Shown: positions 18,211 to 26,420 of the stretch, piece after piece | Position numbering within the stretch: position 1 is the first letter of the stretch | Layout of the letters: every line of letters begins with the position of its first letter | Source of the DNA: JBMOLL01 sp049325415 | Lineage (GTDB): Bacteria > Bacteroidota > Bacteroidia > Bacteroidales > GCA-2748055 | NCBI GenBank assembly: GCA_049325415.1 | Contig: JBMOLL010000079.1 | Span: 1-62,311, forward strand | Length of the DNA: 62,311 nt | Reading direction: 5' to 3' | Position numbers and translations under genes: made by a program | The notes under the pieces: generated by a model | Told to the model about the DNA's origin: nothing | The model's database searches: none | The model's input: the letters and a program-made list of their open reading frames with translations, nothing else

Positions 18211-19407
18211 ATGCCAGGAATTTCAGAAAAAGGGCGGATGATGCCTGCCTCACCCATCAGGAAACTTGTTCCCTATGCGGAAGAAGCCAAGAAAAAAGGC
18301 AGGAAGGTATACCATCTGAACATCGGACAGCCAGATATCCGCACGCCGGAGGTTGCACTCCATGCCGTGAAGGAAATTCATGAAAAAGTGATTGAATACA
18401 GCCATTCTGCCGGGAATGAATCGTACCGCAAGAAGCTGGCAGGGTATTACAACCGCATCGGCATCGGCATTGATTTCAGCCAGATCCTTGTCACCACTGG
18501 CGGTTCGGAAGCCATTACCTTTGCCCTAATGTCGACGGTTAATCCGGGAGAGGAAGTGATCGTACCGGAGCCCTTTTATGCCAATTACAATGGTTTTGCA
18601 GTAGCTGCCGGAGTTAAGGTTATTCCCATCCCCTCTTCCATCGAAAACGGCTTTGCCCTGCCCGCAATGGAAGCCTTTGAGAAAGCCATCGGTCCGAAAA
18701 CCCGCGGAATAATCATTTGCAATCCCAACAATCCCACCGGTTACCTCTATTCGCGCGACGAGCTTCTCACCCTGGGAGAGATCGTAAAGAAACACGATCT
18801 CTATCTTTACTCCGATGAAGTATACAGGGAATTCTGCTACGACGGGAACGAGCATTTCTCGGCCATGAATATCAAAGGGATAGAGGAACATGTGATCATG
18901 ATGGATTCGGTATCCAAACGCTACAGCATGTGCGGCGCCCGGGTCGGAGCCCTGATCACGCGTAACAAAGAGGTCCTCCAGACGGCCCTGAAATTTGCCC
19001 AGGCCAGACTGAGTCCACCGTCCTTTGGCCAGATTGCCGGTGAAGCAGCGATCGATACCCCCGACAGTTATTTTGAAGAAGTATACAATGAATATATCGG
19101 ACGCCGCGATTTTATGGTCGAAGCCCTGAACAGGATGCCCGGTGTGATCTGTCCGACCCCCAAGGGTGCCTTTTATACCGTTGTGCAGCTGCCGGTTGAC
19201 GATGCCGACGATTTTGCACGCTGGCTCCTGAGCGATTTCGAATACCAGGGCCAGACGGTGATGGTCGCTCCGGCCTCGGGTTTTTATTCCGATCCGGCCC
19301 TTGGCAAGCACCAGGTAAGAATTGCCTACGTCCTGAACCGCGAAGATCTCGGAAAGGCGATGGAGGTGCTTGCTGAAGCACTGAAGGTTTATCCCGGAAA
19401 GATCTGA
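18211..19407 (+). CDS. Pyridoxal phosphate-dependent aminotransferase, class I/II
   Basis: A 398-residue fold-type I aminotransferase of the aspartate aminotransferase group. The PLP-binding lysine is K236 in SVSKRYSMCGARVG. Other markers are the N-terminal NIGQPDIRTP, the substrate loop CNPNNPTG and YSDEVYREF. Family members transaminate aspartate, aromatic or other amino acids with 2-oxoglutarate; the exact substrate cannot be fixed from sequence. It is downstream of the DUF1573 gene and ends six bases from the convergent CotH gene. Confidence 0.93.
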   Translation: MPGISEKGRMMPASPIRKLVPYAEEAKKKGRKVYHLNIGQPDIRTPEVALHAVKEIHEKVIEYSHSAGNESYRKKLAGYYNRIGIGIDFSQILVTTGGSEAITFALMSTVNPGEEVIVPEPFYANYNGFAVAAGVKVIPIPSSIENGFALPAMEAFEKAIGPKTRGIIICNPNNPTGYLYSRDELLTLGEIVKKHDLYLYSDEVYREFCYDGNEHFSAMNIKGIEEHVIMMDSVSKRYSMCGARVGALITRNKEVLQTALKFAQARLSPPSFGQIAGEAAIDTPDSYFEEVYNEYIGRRDFMVEALNRMPGVICPTPKGAFYTVVQLPVDDADDFARWLLSDFEYQGQTVMVAPASGFYSDPALGKHQVRIAYVLNREDLGKAMEVLAEALKVYPGKI

Positions 19408-19413
19408 AGCCGT

Positions 19414-21681
19414 TTACCTGACGATGAGCTCAGCCACTTCGCCCTGCCCGGTCCTGATGAGATAGAGCCCGGGTGCCAGCGGTGTGGCATCGAATCCGTC
19501 GCTATCTTCACGGAACATGATCATACGTCCTGACAGGTCGTATACCCTTACCGTGACGGTTTTACTGAAATGTACGGGGCCGCCTGAAACCGGGTTGGGG
19601 TAAACCCTGAAGCTTTCCTCACCGATGTTATCAGTCAGGCCTGTGCTCAGGTTTGAATAACCGGGCGTGGAGGAGATAAAACTAGCCCAACTGGAAGCCC
19701 CGTCCTGGGCCCTGCCAAAGGATTTATCAGTCTGTTGCACGCCATATGACAGGAAATCGCTGATGGCAAATCCGGTGGAAGGCAGCATGGAAATCCTGAG
19801 CACTTCTCCTTCCTGCTTTAGACTGAATGGAGCATGATCCGGTCCCTGATCCGCCTGCCCGTCGAGCCATACCAGCCTGAAAGCTCCGGGCTGGAGAAGC
19901 ACCGGGGGAAAACGGTATTTATCCGGATTATCCGCTTCATCGCTGAGAAAAAAATCTTCGAGATGCAGACTGCTGTTACCGGCATTATAGACTTCAAGCC
20001 AGTCGTCGTATTCACCAAACTCATCGCTGATGCTGCTTTGATTGGAGGCCATGAACTCATTGATAAGCAGCGGCCCGCTCCATCCCGGAACAGTTATATG
20101 CATGGCATCAGCCGGAAAAGAGGAAGAAGCACTGCCGGCAGTTGCCGTAACATAAAGATCGGCGCCGGCCTCCGGAATCCCTTTCAGGGTGCTCCGGTAT
20201 TGTTTCCTTCCACTATGGCTGTCATATAGAAGCGGATCAGCGGTAAGGGTTTCTGTCTGCCAGGCTCCTCCGGCCATCCGGAAATGCAGGGTCATGCTCA
20301 CTGCATCCCTGTCATCCTCAGCAGAAACGGCTATGCTGCAACTGTCGCCTGACACGGAAGTACGGAAGTAACTGATGACCGGAAGGGCATCCACGGTCCC
20401 GGTTTCTGCCTTCATGGAATTTACCCGGGTGGTAATGTAGTTCAGGATTCCGTATTTCACCTGTCCGCCCCAGGCTGTGGTCAGGGTATTCTCAAAATCA
20501 TTCACACTGTACCCGTAATCTTTCGGATAATAAGTATCCGAAGACAGATAGGTCCTGATCAGTGCCCGGATACGGTCCATTTCTCCCCTGAACCAGTCCG
20601 ACTCCATCAGCGCCCCGATTTCCTGCAGGTAAGCCGTGTACTGGGCACGGTAATCCTGGTAGGAAAGGATCTTCGTGTAGAGGGGTCTTGTATCTGAATG
20701 CCAGGTGTACACCGACCTCGTCCCCCAGTCTTTTCCGACCCAGTCTATCCCGAAGGTGTTGTCCATGTCGTAGGGAAAGAGTTCAAACCTGCCCGTCAGC
20801 GGATCGCGGTAGAGATAATAGTTGTTTTTATTGAAAATATAATCATCCCAGTTCCCGGTCATGACATCCAGGGCAAGCACTTTCAGCAGCGACTGCACAT
20901 TGAAATACCGTTCAAAGGTATTCCGGAAATCCGTCCCGGTCAGGTTATTCAGTTTGGTAATCATTTCAGCAAGGTCGGCATAATCATCATACTCTTCGTT
21001 TACCTGAAGGTCATAAGGCTGCCGGTCGCCGCTGTAGTATTTGTATGACTCGGGATCGCTGCCCAGGTAAGCAAGATCGGCCGGCCACAGACACTTGTAC
21101 AGGTTGCCGTAACCCGCTCCAAGCCTCGATTTCATGAGGTTTTCATCAATCTGTTCCACATTGTGGTAGATACCGTAAAAAGAACCGTTGATGTAGAGCC
21201 TGATGTGGTTTGACCGGGGTGCAGGCATGCCCAGCTTCCGGTACAGCTTCCAGCACAGGTTGGCACGGAGCATGGAGGGATCATTGACTTCGGCGCTGAT
21301 ATTCAGCTTTTCCACCTCATGGAATTTCCTTCCGGACACAAAGGTATTGAAAGACAGCTTGAAGGATTTTTTCCGGTTGTTCAGTGAAGTGTTTCCCTTG
21401 CAGCGCATTCCCACGTCGGTGAGACTTTCGGTGACCCCATTCCCGCTAAAGGTGAAATCCACTTTTTTTTCACTTTCCGAAGCGGGATTCGCATAAAGAT
21501 CGGCCAGATCGCCTTCGGAAATGGTGATATCGATCCGGGGGATCTCAAGATCTCCGTAAACAATGCCGTCGGCAGGAAAATACACCTGGGCTTTCGCAAG
21601 CGGCATATGAAAAATACCTGCCGATACGATCAGAAGAAAAAGACTGCGGAGCCTGAAGGCTGTACTTGAAAGTTCTGTCAC
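19414..21681 (-). CDS. Secreted CotH kinase family protein with lamin-tail and T9SS sorting domains
   Basis: A 755-residue extracellular protein. After a signal peptide comes a CotH-type kinase domain (residues about 45-420), with RSNHIRLYINGSFYGIYHNVE, VMTGNWDDYIFNKNNYY and the metal-binding PYDMDNTFG. CotH proteins are secreted kinases related to the protein-kinase fold that phosphorylate spore-coat or other proteins. A lamin-tail domain follows (residues about 540-670, INEFMASNQSSISDEFGEYD), then a type A T9SS sorting domain (FRVYPNPVSGG to the C-terminus). It lies 15 bases downstream of the NamZ-type gene on the same strand. The target is unknown. Confidence 0.88.
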   Translation of the reverse strand: MTELSSTAFRLRSLFLLIVSAGIFHMPLAKAQVYFPADGIVYGDLEIPRIDITISEGDLADLYANPASESEKKVDFTFSGNGVTESLTDVGMRCKGNTSLNNRKKSFKLSFNTFVSGRKFHEVEKLNISAEVNDPSMLRANLCWKLYRKLGMPAPRSNHIRLYINGSFYGIYHNVEQIDENLMKSRLGAGYGNLYKCLWPADLAYLGSDPESYKYYSGDRQPYDLQVNEEYDDYADLAEMITKLNNLTGTDFRNTFERYFNVQSLLKVLALDVMTGNWDDYIFNKNNYYLYRDPLTGRFELFPYDMDNTFGIDWVGKDWGTRSVYTWHSDTRPLYTKILSYQDYRAQYTAYLQEIGALMESDWFRGEMDRIRALIRTYLSSDTYYPKDYGYSVNDFENTLTTAWGGQVKYGILNYITTRVNSMKAETGTVDALPVISYFRTSVSGDSCSIAVSAEDDRDAVSMTLHFRMAGGAWQTETLTADPLLYDSHSGRKQYRSTLKGIPEAGADLYVTATAGSASSSFPADAMHITVPGWSGPLLINEFMASNQSSISDEFGEYDDWLEVYNAGNSSLHLEDFFLSDEADNPDKYRFPPVLLQPGAFRLVWLDGQADQGPDHAPFSLKQEGEVLRISMLPSTGFAISDFLSYGVQQTDKSFGRAQDGASSWASFISSTPGYSNLSTGLTDNIGEESFRVYPNPVSGGPVHFSKTVTVRVYDLSGRMIMFREDSDGFDATPLAPGLYLIRTGQGEVAELIVR

Positions 21682-21696
21682 AGATTGGTTTTTATA

Positions 21697-22857
21697 TTAA
21701 GGATACAACAGGTAGATCTTCCGTTTTTCACGAAAAAGTTCTAATCCTTCTCTCCAGGACTCCCGGATCTCCCCTTCCGTTTTGCCCTCCCCGATCTGCT
21801 GTCGTAACTGTGTCGTTCCCGCCAGCTTATCGAAGAAGGAAGAAAAGAAGTTCTCCTGATCCGGGTAAGTCCTGTATGCCTCCAGGAGCCAATCCAGGTT
21901 CAGGGTTTGCCAGTTATCCGGCGACCGGTATTCCCGGAGGTCTTCCCCGTAGCAGATCTGACCGAGATGCAGCGGTTGGCTGTTCGCCTGGTTTTTCTGC
22001 GGAATGAAAGAGAAGTCGCTTTTCAACAGGGGATGGCCATAAACTTCGAAGGGCATGTCCGTACCCCTGCCCACGCTGATCACCGTTCCCTCGAAAAGCA
22101 CCAGTGACGGGTAAAGCAATATGGCATGCATATCCGGAAGATTCGGAGATGGCCTCACCGGCAGGGAATACTCCCTGTCGTGAGTATAGTTTTTACAGGG
22201 GACGACCGTCAGGTCGCAGCGGATCCCCTCCTTCAGCCAGCCTTCTCCGTTGATCATCCCGGCCAGCTCTCCCAGCGTCATCCCATGGACCAGCGGGATA
22301 GGATGCATTCCCACAAAGGAGCGGAAAGATGGCTCAAGAACCGGGCCGTCGATCATCCTTCCCAGCGGATCGGGCCGGTCGAGGACACAGAGCGGAAGCC
22401 CGTTTTCAGCGCAGGCTTCCATCACGTAGTGGAGGGTCGACAGATAGGTATAGCAACGTACTCCGACATCCTGCAGGTCGAAAAGCACCAGGTCGATGCC
22501 CTCCAGATCGGCCGGGCGTGGCTTTTGATGATCCCCGTAGAGGGAGACGATCGGCAGACCGGAGCGGGGGTCGGTTTCATCCTCCACCTTCACGCCAGCG
22601 CCGGCACTTCCCCTGAAACCATGCTCGGGTACCAGGATCCTTACAATCGTCACTCCCGAACCCAGCAGGGTGTCGACCAGGTGCGCAGTGCCCACCAGGG
22701 AGGTCTGGTTGGCAACAACGGCGATCTTTTTTCCCCTGATGAGAGGTAGATAGACGTCGGTGCTTTCAGCGCCGGTAATTATTGCACCCGGTAATTCCTG
22801 GCATGAAACCGGAAGAAGGCCCAGCAGGATTAGTCCGATAATAATGTACTTGCTCAT
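21697..22857 (-). CDS. Exo-beta-N-acetylmuramidase NamZ family lipoprotein (DUF1343)
   Basis: A 386-residue lipoprotein (signal IIGLILLGLLPVSC, Cys at about residue 20). The body is DUF1343, now known as the NamZ family (GH171), exo-enzymes that remove terminal N-acetylmuramic acid from peptidoglycan fragments. Visible segments are KKIAVVANQTSLVG, RILVPEHGFRG, LVLFDLQDVGVRCYTYLSTLHY and RPSPNLPDMHAILLYPSLVLFEG. ATG 22857 is preferred because the reading frame upstream of it lacks a signal peptide. A promoter matches ATTG, 20 bases, TATTTTTG on the minus strand (22871-22902). It may act in cell-wall recycling or on foreign peptidoglycan. Confidence 0.88.
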   Translation of the reverse strand: MSKYIIIGLILLGLLPVSCQELPGAIITGAESTDVYLPLIRGKKIAVVANQTSLVGTAHLVDTLLGSGVTIVRILVPEHGFRGSAGAGVKVEDETDPRSGLPIVSLYGDHQKPRPADLEGIDLVLFDLQDVGVRCYTYLSTLHYVMEACAENGLPLCVLDRPDPLGRMIDGPVLEPSFRSFVGMHPIPLVHGMTLGELAGMINGEGWLKEGIRCDLTVVPCKNYTHDREYSLPVRPSPNLPDMHAILLYPSLVLFEGTVISVGRGTDMPFEVYGHPLLKSDFSFIPQKNQANSQPLHLGQICYGEDLREYRSPDNWQTLNLDWLLEAYRTYPDQENFFSSFFDKLAGTTQLRQQIGEGKTEGEIRESWREGLELFREKRKIYLLYP

Positions 22858-22870
22858 TTTCTGAAGATAC

Positions 22871-22902
22871 CAAAAATAGCGGAAATAGTTGCAATCTGCA
22901 AT
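22871..22902 (-). promoter_or_regulatory. Promoter of the NamZ-CotH operon
   Basis: On the minus strand the order is ATTG (22899-22902), 20 bases, TATTTTTG (22871-22878), a full match to TAnnTTTG with an acceptable TTG upstream element. The predicted start is about 7 bases before the ATG at 22857. Confidence 0.6.
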
Positions 22903-23034
22903 CCGGGCAGGGGATGCACTGGCATACAGAGGCACGGTGTATAAAACCGGGGGCTACAATTTTCAGCAAAATAGGGCCTTTGTGAGCCAAATACCGATCA
23001 GGATGTGTATTTTTGAGGGAGCAAGAAAAACAGA

Positions 23035-24279
23035 TTGAACACACCCCTTTTTATTGCACGTAAGATCATCGGACCGGGAGCAGGACGAAAAAACTTCTCC
23101 AGGTCGATTGTTGGCCTTGCCATTTTCGGCATTGCCCTGGGTTTGGCTGTGATGATCATTGCCGTTGCCATTGTGATCGGATTCAAGAAAGAGATCTCAG
23201 CAAAAGTAACGGGCTTCGGAGCTCACATCCAGATTGTGAATCTTGATTCCAACTCTTCCTATGAAACACAACCGGTTCCGACAGGCTTGCCTGAGATCAG
23301 TGTGATCAGGGAGATGAAAGAAGTCAGCCACGTCCAGGCCTTTGCCATAAAAGCAGGCATTATCAAAACGGATGAGCAGATCCAGGGAGCGGTTCTAAAA
23401 GGGATCGACAGGGATTTTGACTGGAGTTTCATCAGGGAAAACCTGATTGAAGGTCAGTTGTTTACCCTGAGCGACAGCACGCGCACCAACGAGGTGGTTC
23501 TGTCGAAAGCCATTGCCTCGTTGCTGAACCTGAAGGTCGGTGACAGTTTTAATATGTATTTTATCCAGGATCCACCGAGAGCACGGCGCTTCACGATCAG
23601 TGGTATTTACAGGACCAGCATGGAGGAATTTGACAAACTTTTTGTGTTTGCAGATATCCGGCATGTTCAGCGTCTGAATAACTGGACCCCGGAGGAGATC
23701 AGCGGCTACGAGGTGAATGTCAATGACTTCAGGAAAATTGAACCGGTAACTGCCGACATCCGTAACCTGCTCGCATTGAAATTTCTCGACGACGGCAGCC
23801 GGCTGAAGGTGGTCCCCATCCAGCATAAGTACCCCCAGATCTTCGACTGGCTCAATCTTCAGGACATGAATGTGGTAATCATTATCATCCTCATGCTGGT
23901 TGTAGCCGGCTTTAACATGATCTCCGGCCTGCTGATCCTGATTCTTGAGCGAACAAACATGATCGGGATTCTGAAGGCCCTTGGAGCAGGAAACCGTATG
24001 GTAAGGCGGGTTTTCCTCTGGCAGTCGGGATATCTGATCCTACGCGGACTGTTCTGGGGCAACCTGATCGGGATCGGGCTCTGTCTGATCCAGAAATATT
24101 TTCAGCCGATCAGCCTGGATCCGACATCCTACTACCTCGATACGGTACCTGTTCATCTCAGCATCCTGAACCTGCTCCTGCTCAATGCGGGAACCATGGT
24201 GATCACGATGTTCTTCCTGCTGATCCCGTCAATGATCATTTCCCGGATTGTCCCGGAGAAAGCCATCAGGTTTAATTAA
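23035..24279 (+). CDS. FtsX-like ABC transporter permease (LolC/LolE type)
   Basis: A 414-residue permease with four membrane segments: near residues 22-45 (IFGIALGLAVMIIAVAIVIG), 280-305, 330-350 and 380-405. A large periplasmic MacB-like domain lies between the first and second. The N-terminal pattern FIARKI-SRSIVGLAI is typical of Bacteroidota lipoprotein-release permeases. The start must be TTG 23035: a stop codon lies 19 bases upstream in frame, and the next ATG would remove part of the first membrane helix. A GAGGG ribosome-binding-like site and a TATTTTTG element (23008-23015) precede it. The ATPase partner is not in the window. Confidence 0.88.
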   Translation: MNTPLFIARKIIGPGAGRKNFSRSIVGLAIFGIALGLAVMIIAVAIVIGFKKEISAKVTGFGAHIQIVNLDSNSSYETQPVPTGLPEISVIREMKEVSHVQAFAIKAGIIKTDEQIQGAVLKGIDRDFDWSFIRENLIEGQLFTLSDSTRTNEVVLSKAIASLLNLKVGDSFNMYFIQDPPRARRFTISGIYRTSMEEFDKLFVFADIRHVQRLNNWTPEEISGYEVNVNDFRKIEPVTADIRNLLALKFLDDGSRLKVVPIQHKYPQIFDWLNLQDMNVVIIIILMLVVAGFNMISGLLILILERTNMIGILKALGAGNRMVRRVFLWQSGYLILRGLFWGNLIGIGLCLIQKYFQPISLDPTSYYLDTVPVHLSILNLLLLNAGTMVITMFFLLIPSMIISRIVPEKAIRFN

Positions 24280-24291
24280 GGGCCGCAGTTC

Positions 24292-24924
24292 ATGACTGAT
24301 CGTCTTACCAGCGATGCTTTGCGGACCCTGCTCAGCGGTCCGCTTCCGGGCGAAGCAGCGCAGCTCAGGATGGCTCCACGTTTCCGCGGTGAGTTTCCCA
24401 ATAACGGTAAGGCTCCGGAAGCTGCCGTGGTCTTTGTGATCTACCGTGAAAACGGCCTGCTCCATACCGTGTTTATCCGTCGCAATGTGTATCCCGGCCC
24501 TCACAGCGCCCAGGTGAGTCTGCCCGGCGGTATGAAGGAAGCTGGCGACTGTTCACTTGAGGAGACTGCCATCAGGGAACTCAGGGAGGAAACCGGAATT
24601 GCCGGTGTAGCGCTCAGTGTCCTGGGAGCGCTGACGCCCCTTCACATCCCTGTAAGCAACATACTTGTTTATCCCTTTGTTGCCTGGGCCGAGGGGCAGC
24701 CGGCTTTCAATCCCGATCCGGAGGAGGTTCAGTACCTGATCAGGCCCTCGCTGGAGGACCTGTTCGCAGCTTCAGCCATAGAAGAAGAGATGCTTGAACG
24801 TCATGGCACCCGGTTTCCCGTCCCATATTTCCGTTGTGGCCGGGATAAGATCTGGGGCGCCACCGCCATGATGATCAGCGAACTGAAGGAGCTTATCTGT
24901 TCTGGGCTACCAGGCCGGGGGTAA
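24292..24924 (+). CDS. NUDIX hydrolase, CoA pyrophosphatase-like
   Basis: A 210-residue Nudix protein. The Nudix box runs from GGMKEAGDCSLEETAIRELR to EETGI (residues about 80-102) and keeps the catalytic REL-EE core. The preceding HSAQVSLPGG resembles the CoA-diphosphatase subfamily signature upstream of the Nudix box (LLTxRSxxLRxHxGxVxFPGG), which supports hydrolysis of CoA or its derivatives to phosphopantetheine and 3',5'-ADP. It follows the permease gene by 12 bases. Its 3' end overlaps the convergent MltF-type gene by 32 bases. Confidence 0.9.
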   Translation: MTDRLTSDALRTLLSGPLPGEAAQLRMAPRFRGEFPNNGKAPEAAVVFVIYRENGLLHTVFIRRNVYPGPHSAQVSLPGGMKEAGDCSLEETAIRELREETGIAGVALSVLGALTPLHIPVSNILVYPFVAWAEGQPAFNPDPEEVQYLIRPSLEDLFAASAIEEEMLERHGTRFPVPYFRCGRDKIWGATAMMISELKELICSGLPGRG

Positions 24925-26353
24925 CGATGTTCCGGTAATGTTCGTACCGGTCGAGAACTTCCCTCACATAGGCAAAGGTCTCTGTACCCCTGGCATAACC
25001 GTATTTCACTACAGGATCACGGTAATAGCTGGGTTCAGCTTTATTCTGAAGCCATTTCTCCACATTATTCTCCCAGACCGACGGATCGTCGCCATATTTC
25101 TCGGCCAGGCGCTGTGCATCCTGAATATGACCAAGTCCGATATTGTAGGCCGCGAGTACAAACCTCACCCTTTCGGAAGAGTCGGGCACAACATCTGCCA
25201 GCCGGTTATCGAGCCATTTGATCATATTGGCTCCGGCGTGTATCTGGGCTTCGGGGGATGAATTCTGACTGATGCCGAATCGTCGTGCCGTTGTCGGCAT
25301 CATCTGCATGAGGCCGAAAGCACCTGCCCAGGATACTGCCCTGGGATTAAAGCGGGATTCCTGATAAATCATCGACGAAACGAGCCGCCAGTCCCAGCCG
25401 ATCCTCTCGCTCTCCTTCCTGACTGTTTCATCATAGGGAGAAATTTTTCCGCTGCCAATGGCATAATAATCACTGTTGACTATGCTCACCGAGAACTGGT
25501 TGTTGTAGTATTTATTGTAGATCACGGCGTAGCGGTTCGTTTTCCGGAATTCGGTCATCCAGGTATCAATCTCCTCTTTCAGGTCACCGGCATCGAGGCT
25601 GACAGCCCAGGCCAGGTTCTGGGGAAAAGACACGGCTGTTTCCACATCAAGGTCGGGGAAATAATTCTTATTCACACGGGCTACATTTTCATCGCATACT
25701 GTATATTTAATTTCTCCCCGGGCCACCATATGAACCAGTTGTTCGGCATCGACAGGTACTTCAACCACGTCGATGTTTCCCCCGATCTCATTGGCCAGAG
25801 TTTTCAGGCGGGTGGCATATACAGAGCCCTTCTGTACATAGACCTGTTTTCCGGCCAGATCGAGCTGGTTCCGGATCAGAGAATCCTGCAGCTGAACCGG
25901 GTTAAGCCTTTTCCAGCTATCGGGCAGTTTCTGCACGAGCACCTGGCGCGACTGCGAATGCGGTGCCGTAAAAGCCACTTTCTGTTTCCTGTTATTAGTC
26001 ACAGTAAGGTTCATGGCAATCAGGTCGACATCTCCTTTTTCCAGGGCCTCAAAATTCTGATCCAGGTCGTTATTCACCCTGACCTCCAGTTTCAGACCCA
26101 GGTAATCGGCCAGTTCCTCCAGCATCTGGTACTGAAAGCCCATGGGCTGACCACGATAAATAAAATAGCTGGTAGAATTGAAGTCTGTTACAACTACCAG
26201 TTTTCCTCTTTCCCTGATCTTCTCCATGACATTCGCAGCACGCCGGGTATGATCCTGCGTGGTGGTGCCGGTCCGGTGGCAACCTTCAAAAAGTGAAGGG
26301 AGCAACAGGAACAGGAGAACGATCGGTATGGTTTTCATCATCTTTGTCTTCAT
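24893..26353 (-). CDS. Membrane-bound lytic murein transglycosylase F-like lipoprotein
   Basis: A 486-residue MltF-type enzyme: lipoprotein signal (LLFLLLPSLFEGC), a solute-binding protein family 3 domain (residues about 45-285, from RGKLVVVTDFNSTSYF), then a C-terminal SLT lytic transglycosylase domain. Catalytic Glu is about residue 332 in YQESRFNPRAVSWAGAFGLMQ. It cleaves the MurNAc-GlcNAc bond to form 1,6-anhydroMurNAc products; the binding domain regulates activity on sensing muropeptides. ATG 26353, 26341 or 26338 could be the start; a TTG at 26377 is less likely. It stands alone on the minus strand. Confidence 0.93.
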   Translation of the reverse strand: MKTKMMKTIPIVLLFLLLPSLFEGCHRTGTTTQDHTRRAANVMEKIRERGKLVVVTDFNSTSYFIYRGQPMGFQYQMLEELADYLGLKLEVRVNNDLDQNFEALEKGDVDLIAMNLTVTNNRKQKVAFTAPHSQSRQVLVQKLPDSWKRLNPVQLQDSLIRNQLDLAGKQVYVQKGSVYATRLKTLANEIGGNIDVVEVPVDAEQLVHMVARGEIKYTVCDENVARVNKNYFPDLDVETAVSFPQNLAWAVSLDAGDLKEEIDTWMTEFRKTNRYAVIYNKYYNNQFSVSIVNSDYYAIGSGKISPYDETVRKESERIGWDWRLVSSMIYQESRFNPRAVSWAGAFGLMQMMPTTARRFGISQNSSPEAQIHAGANMIKWLDNRLADVVPDSSERVRFVLAAYNIGLGHIQDAQRLAEKYGDDPSVWENNVEKWLQNKAEPSYYRDPVVKYGYARGTETFAYVREVLDRYEHYRNIVTPGLVAQNR

Positions 26354-26420
26354 AGCGAATTGATTTACAGCCCGCAATAAACCCTATTAACAATATTCTT
26401 CAATAAATGTTTTGTACTGA

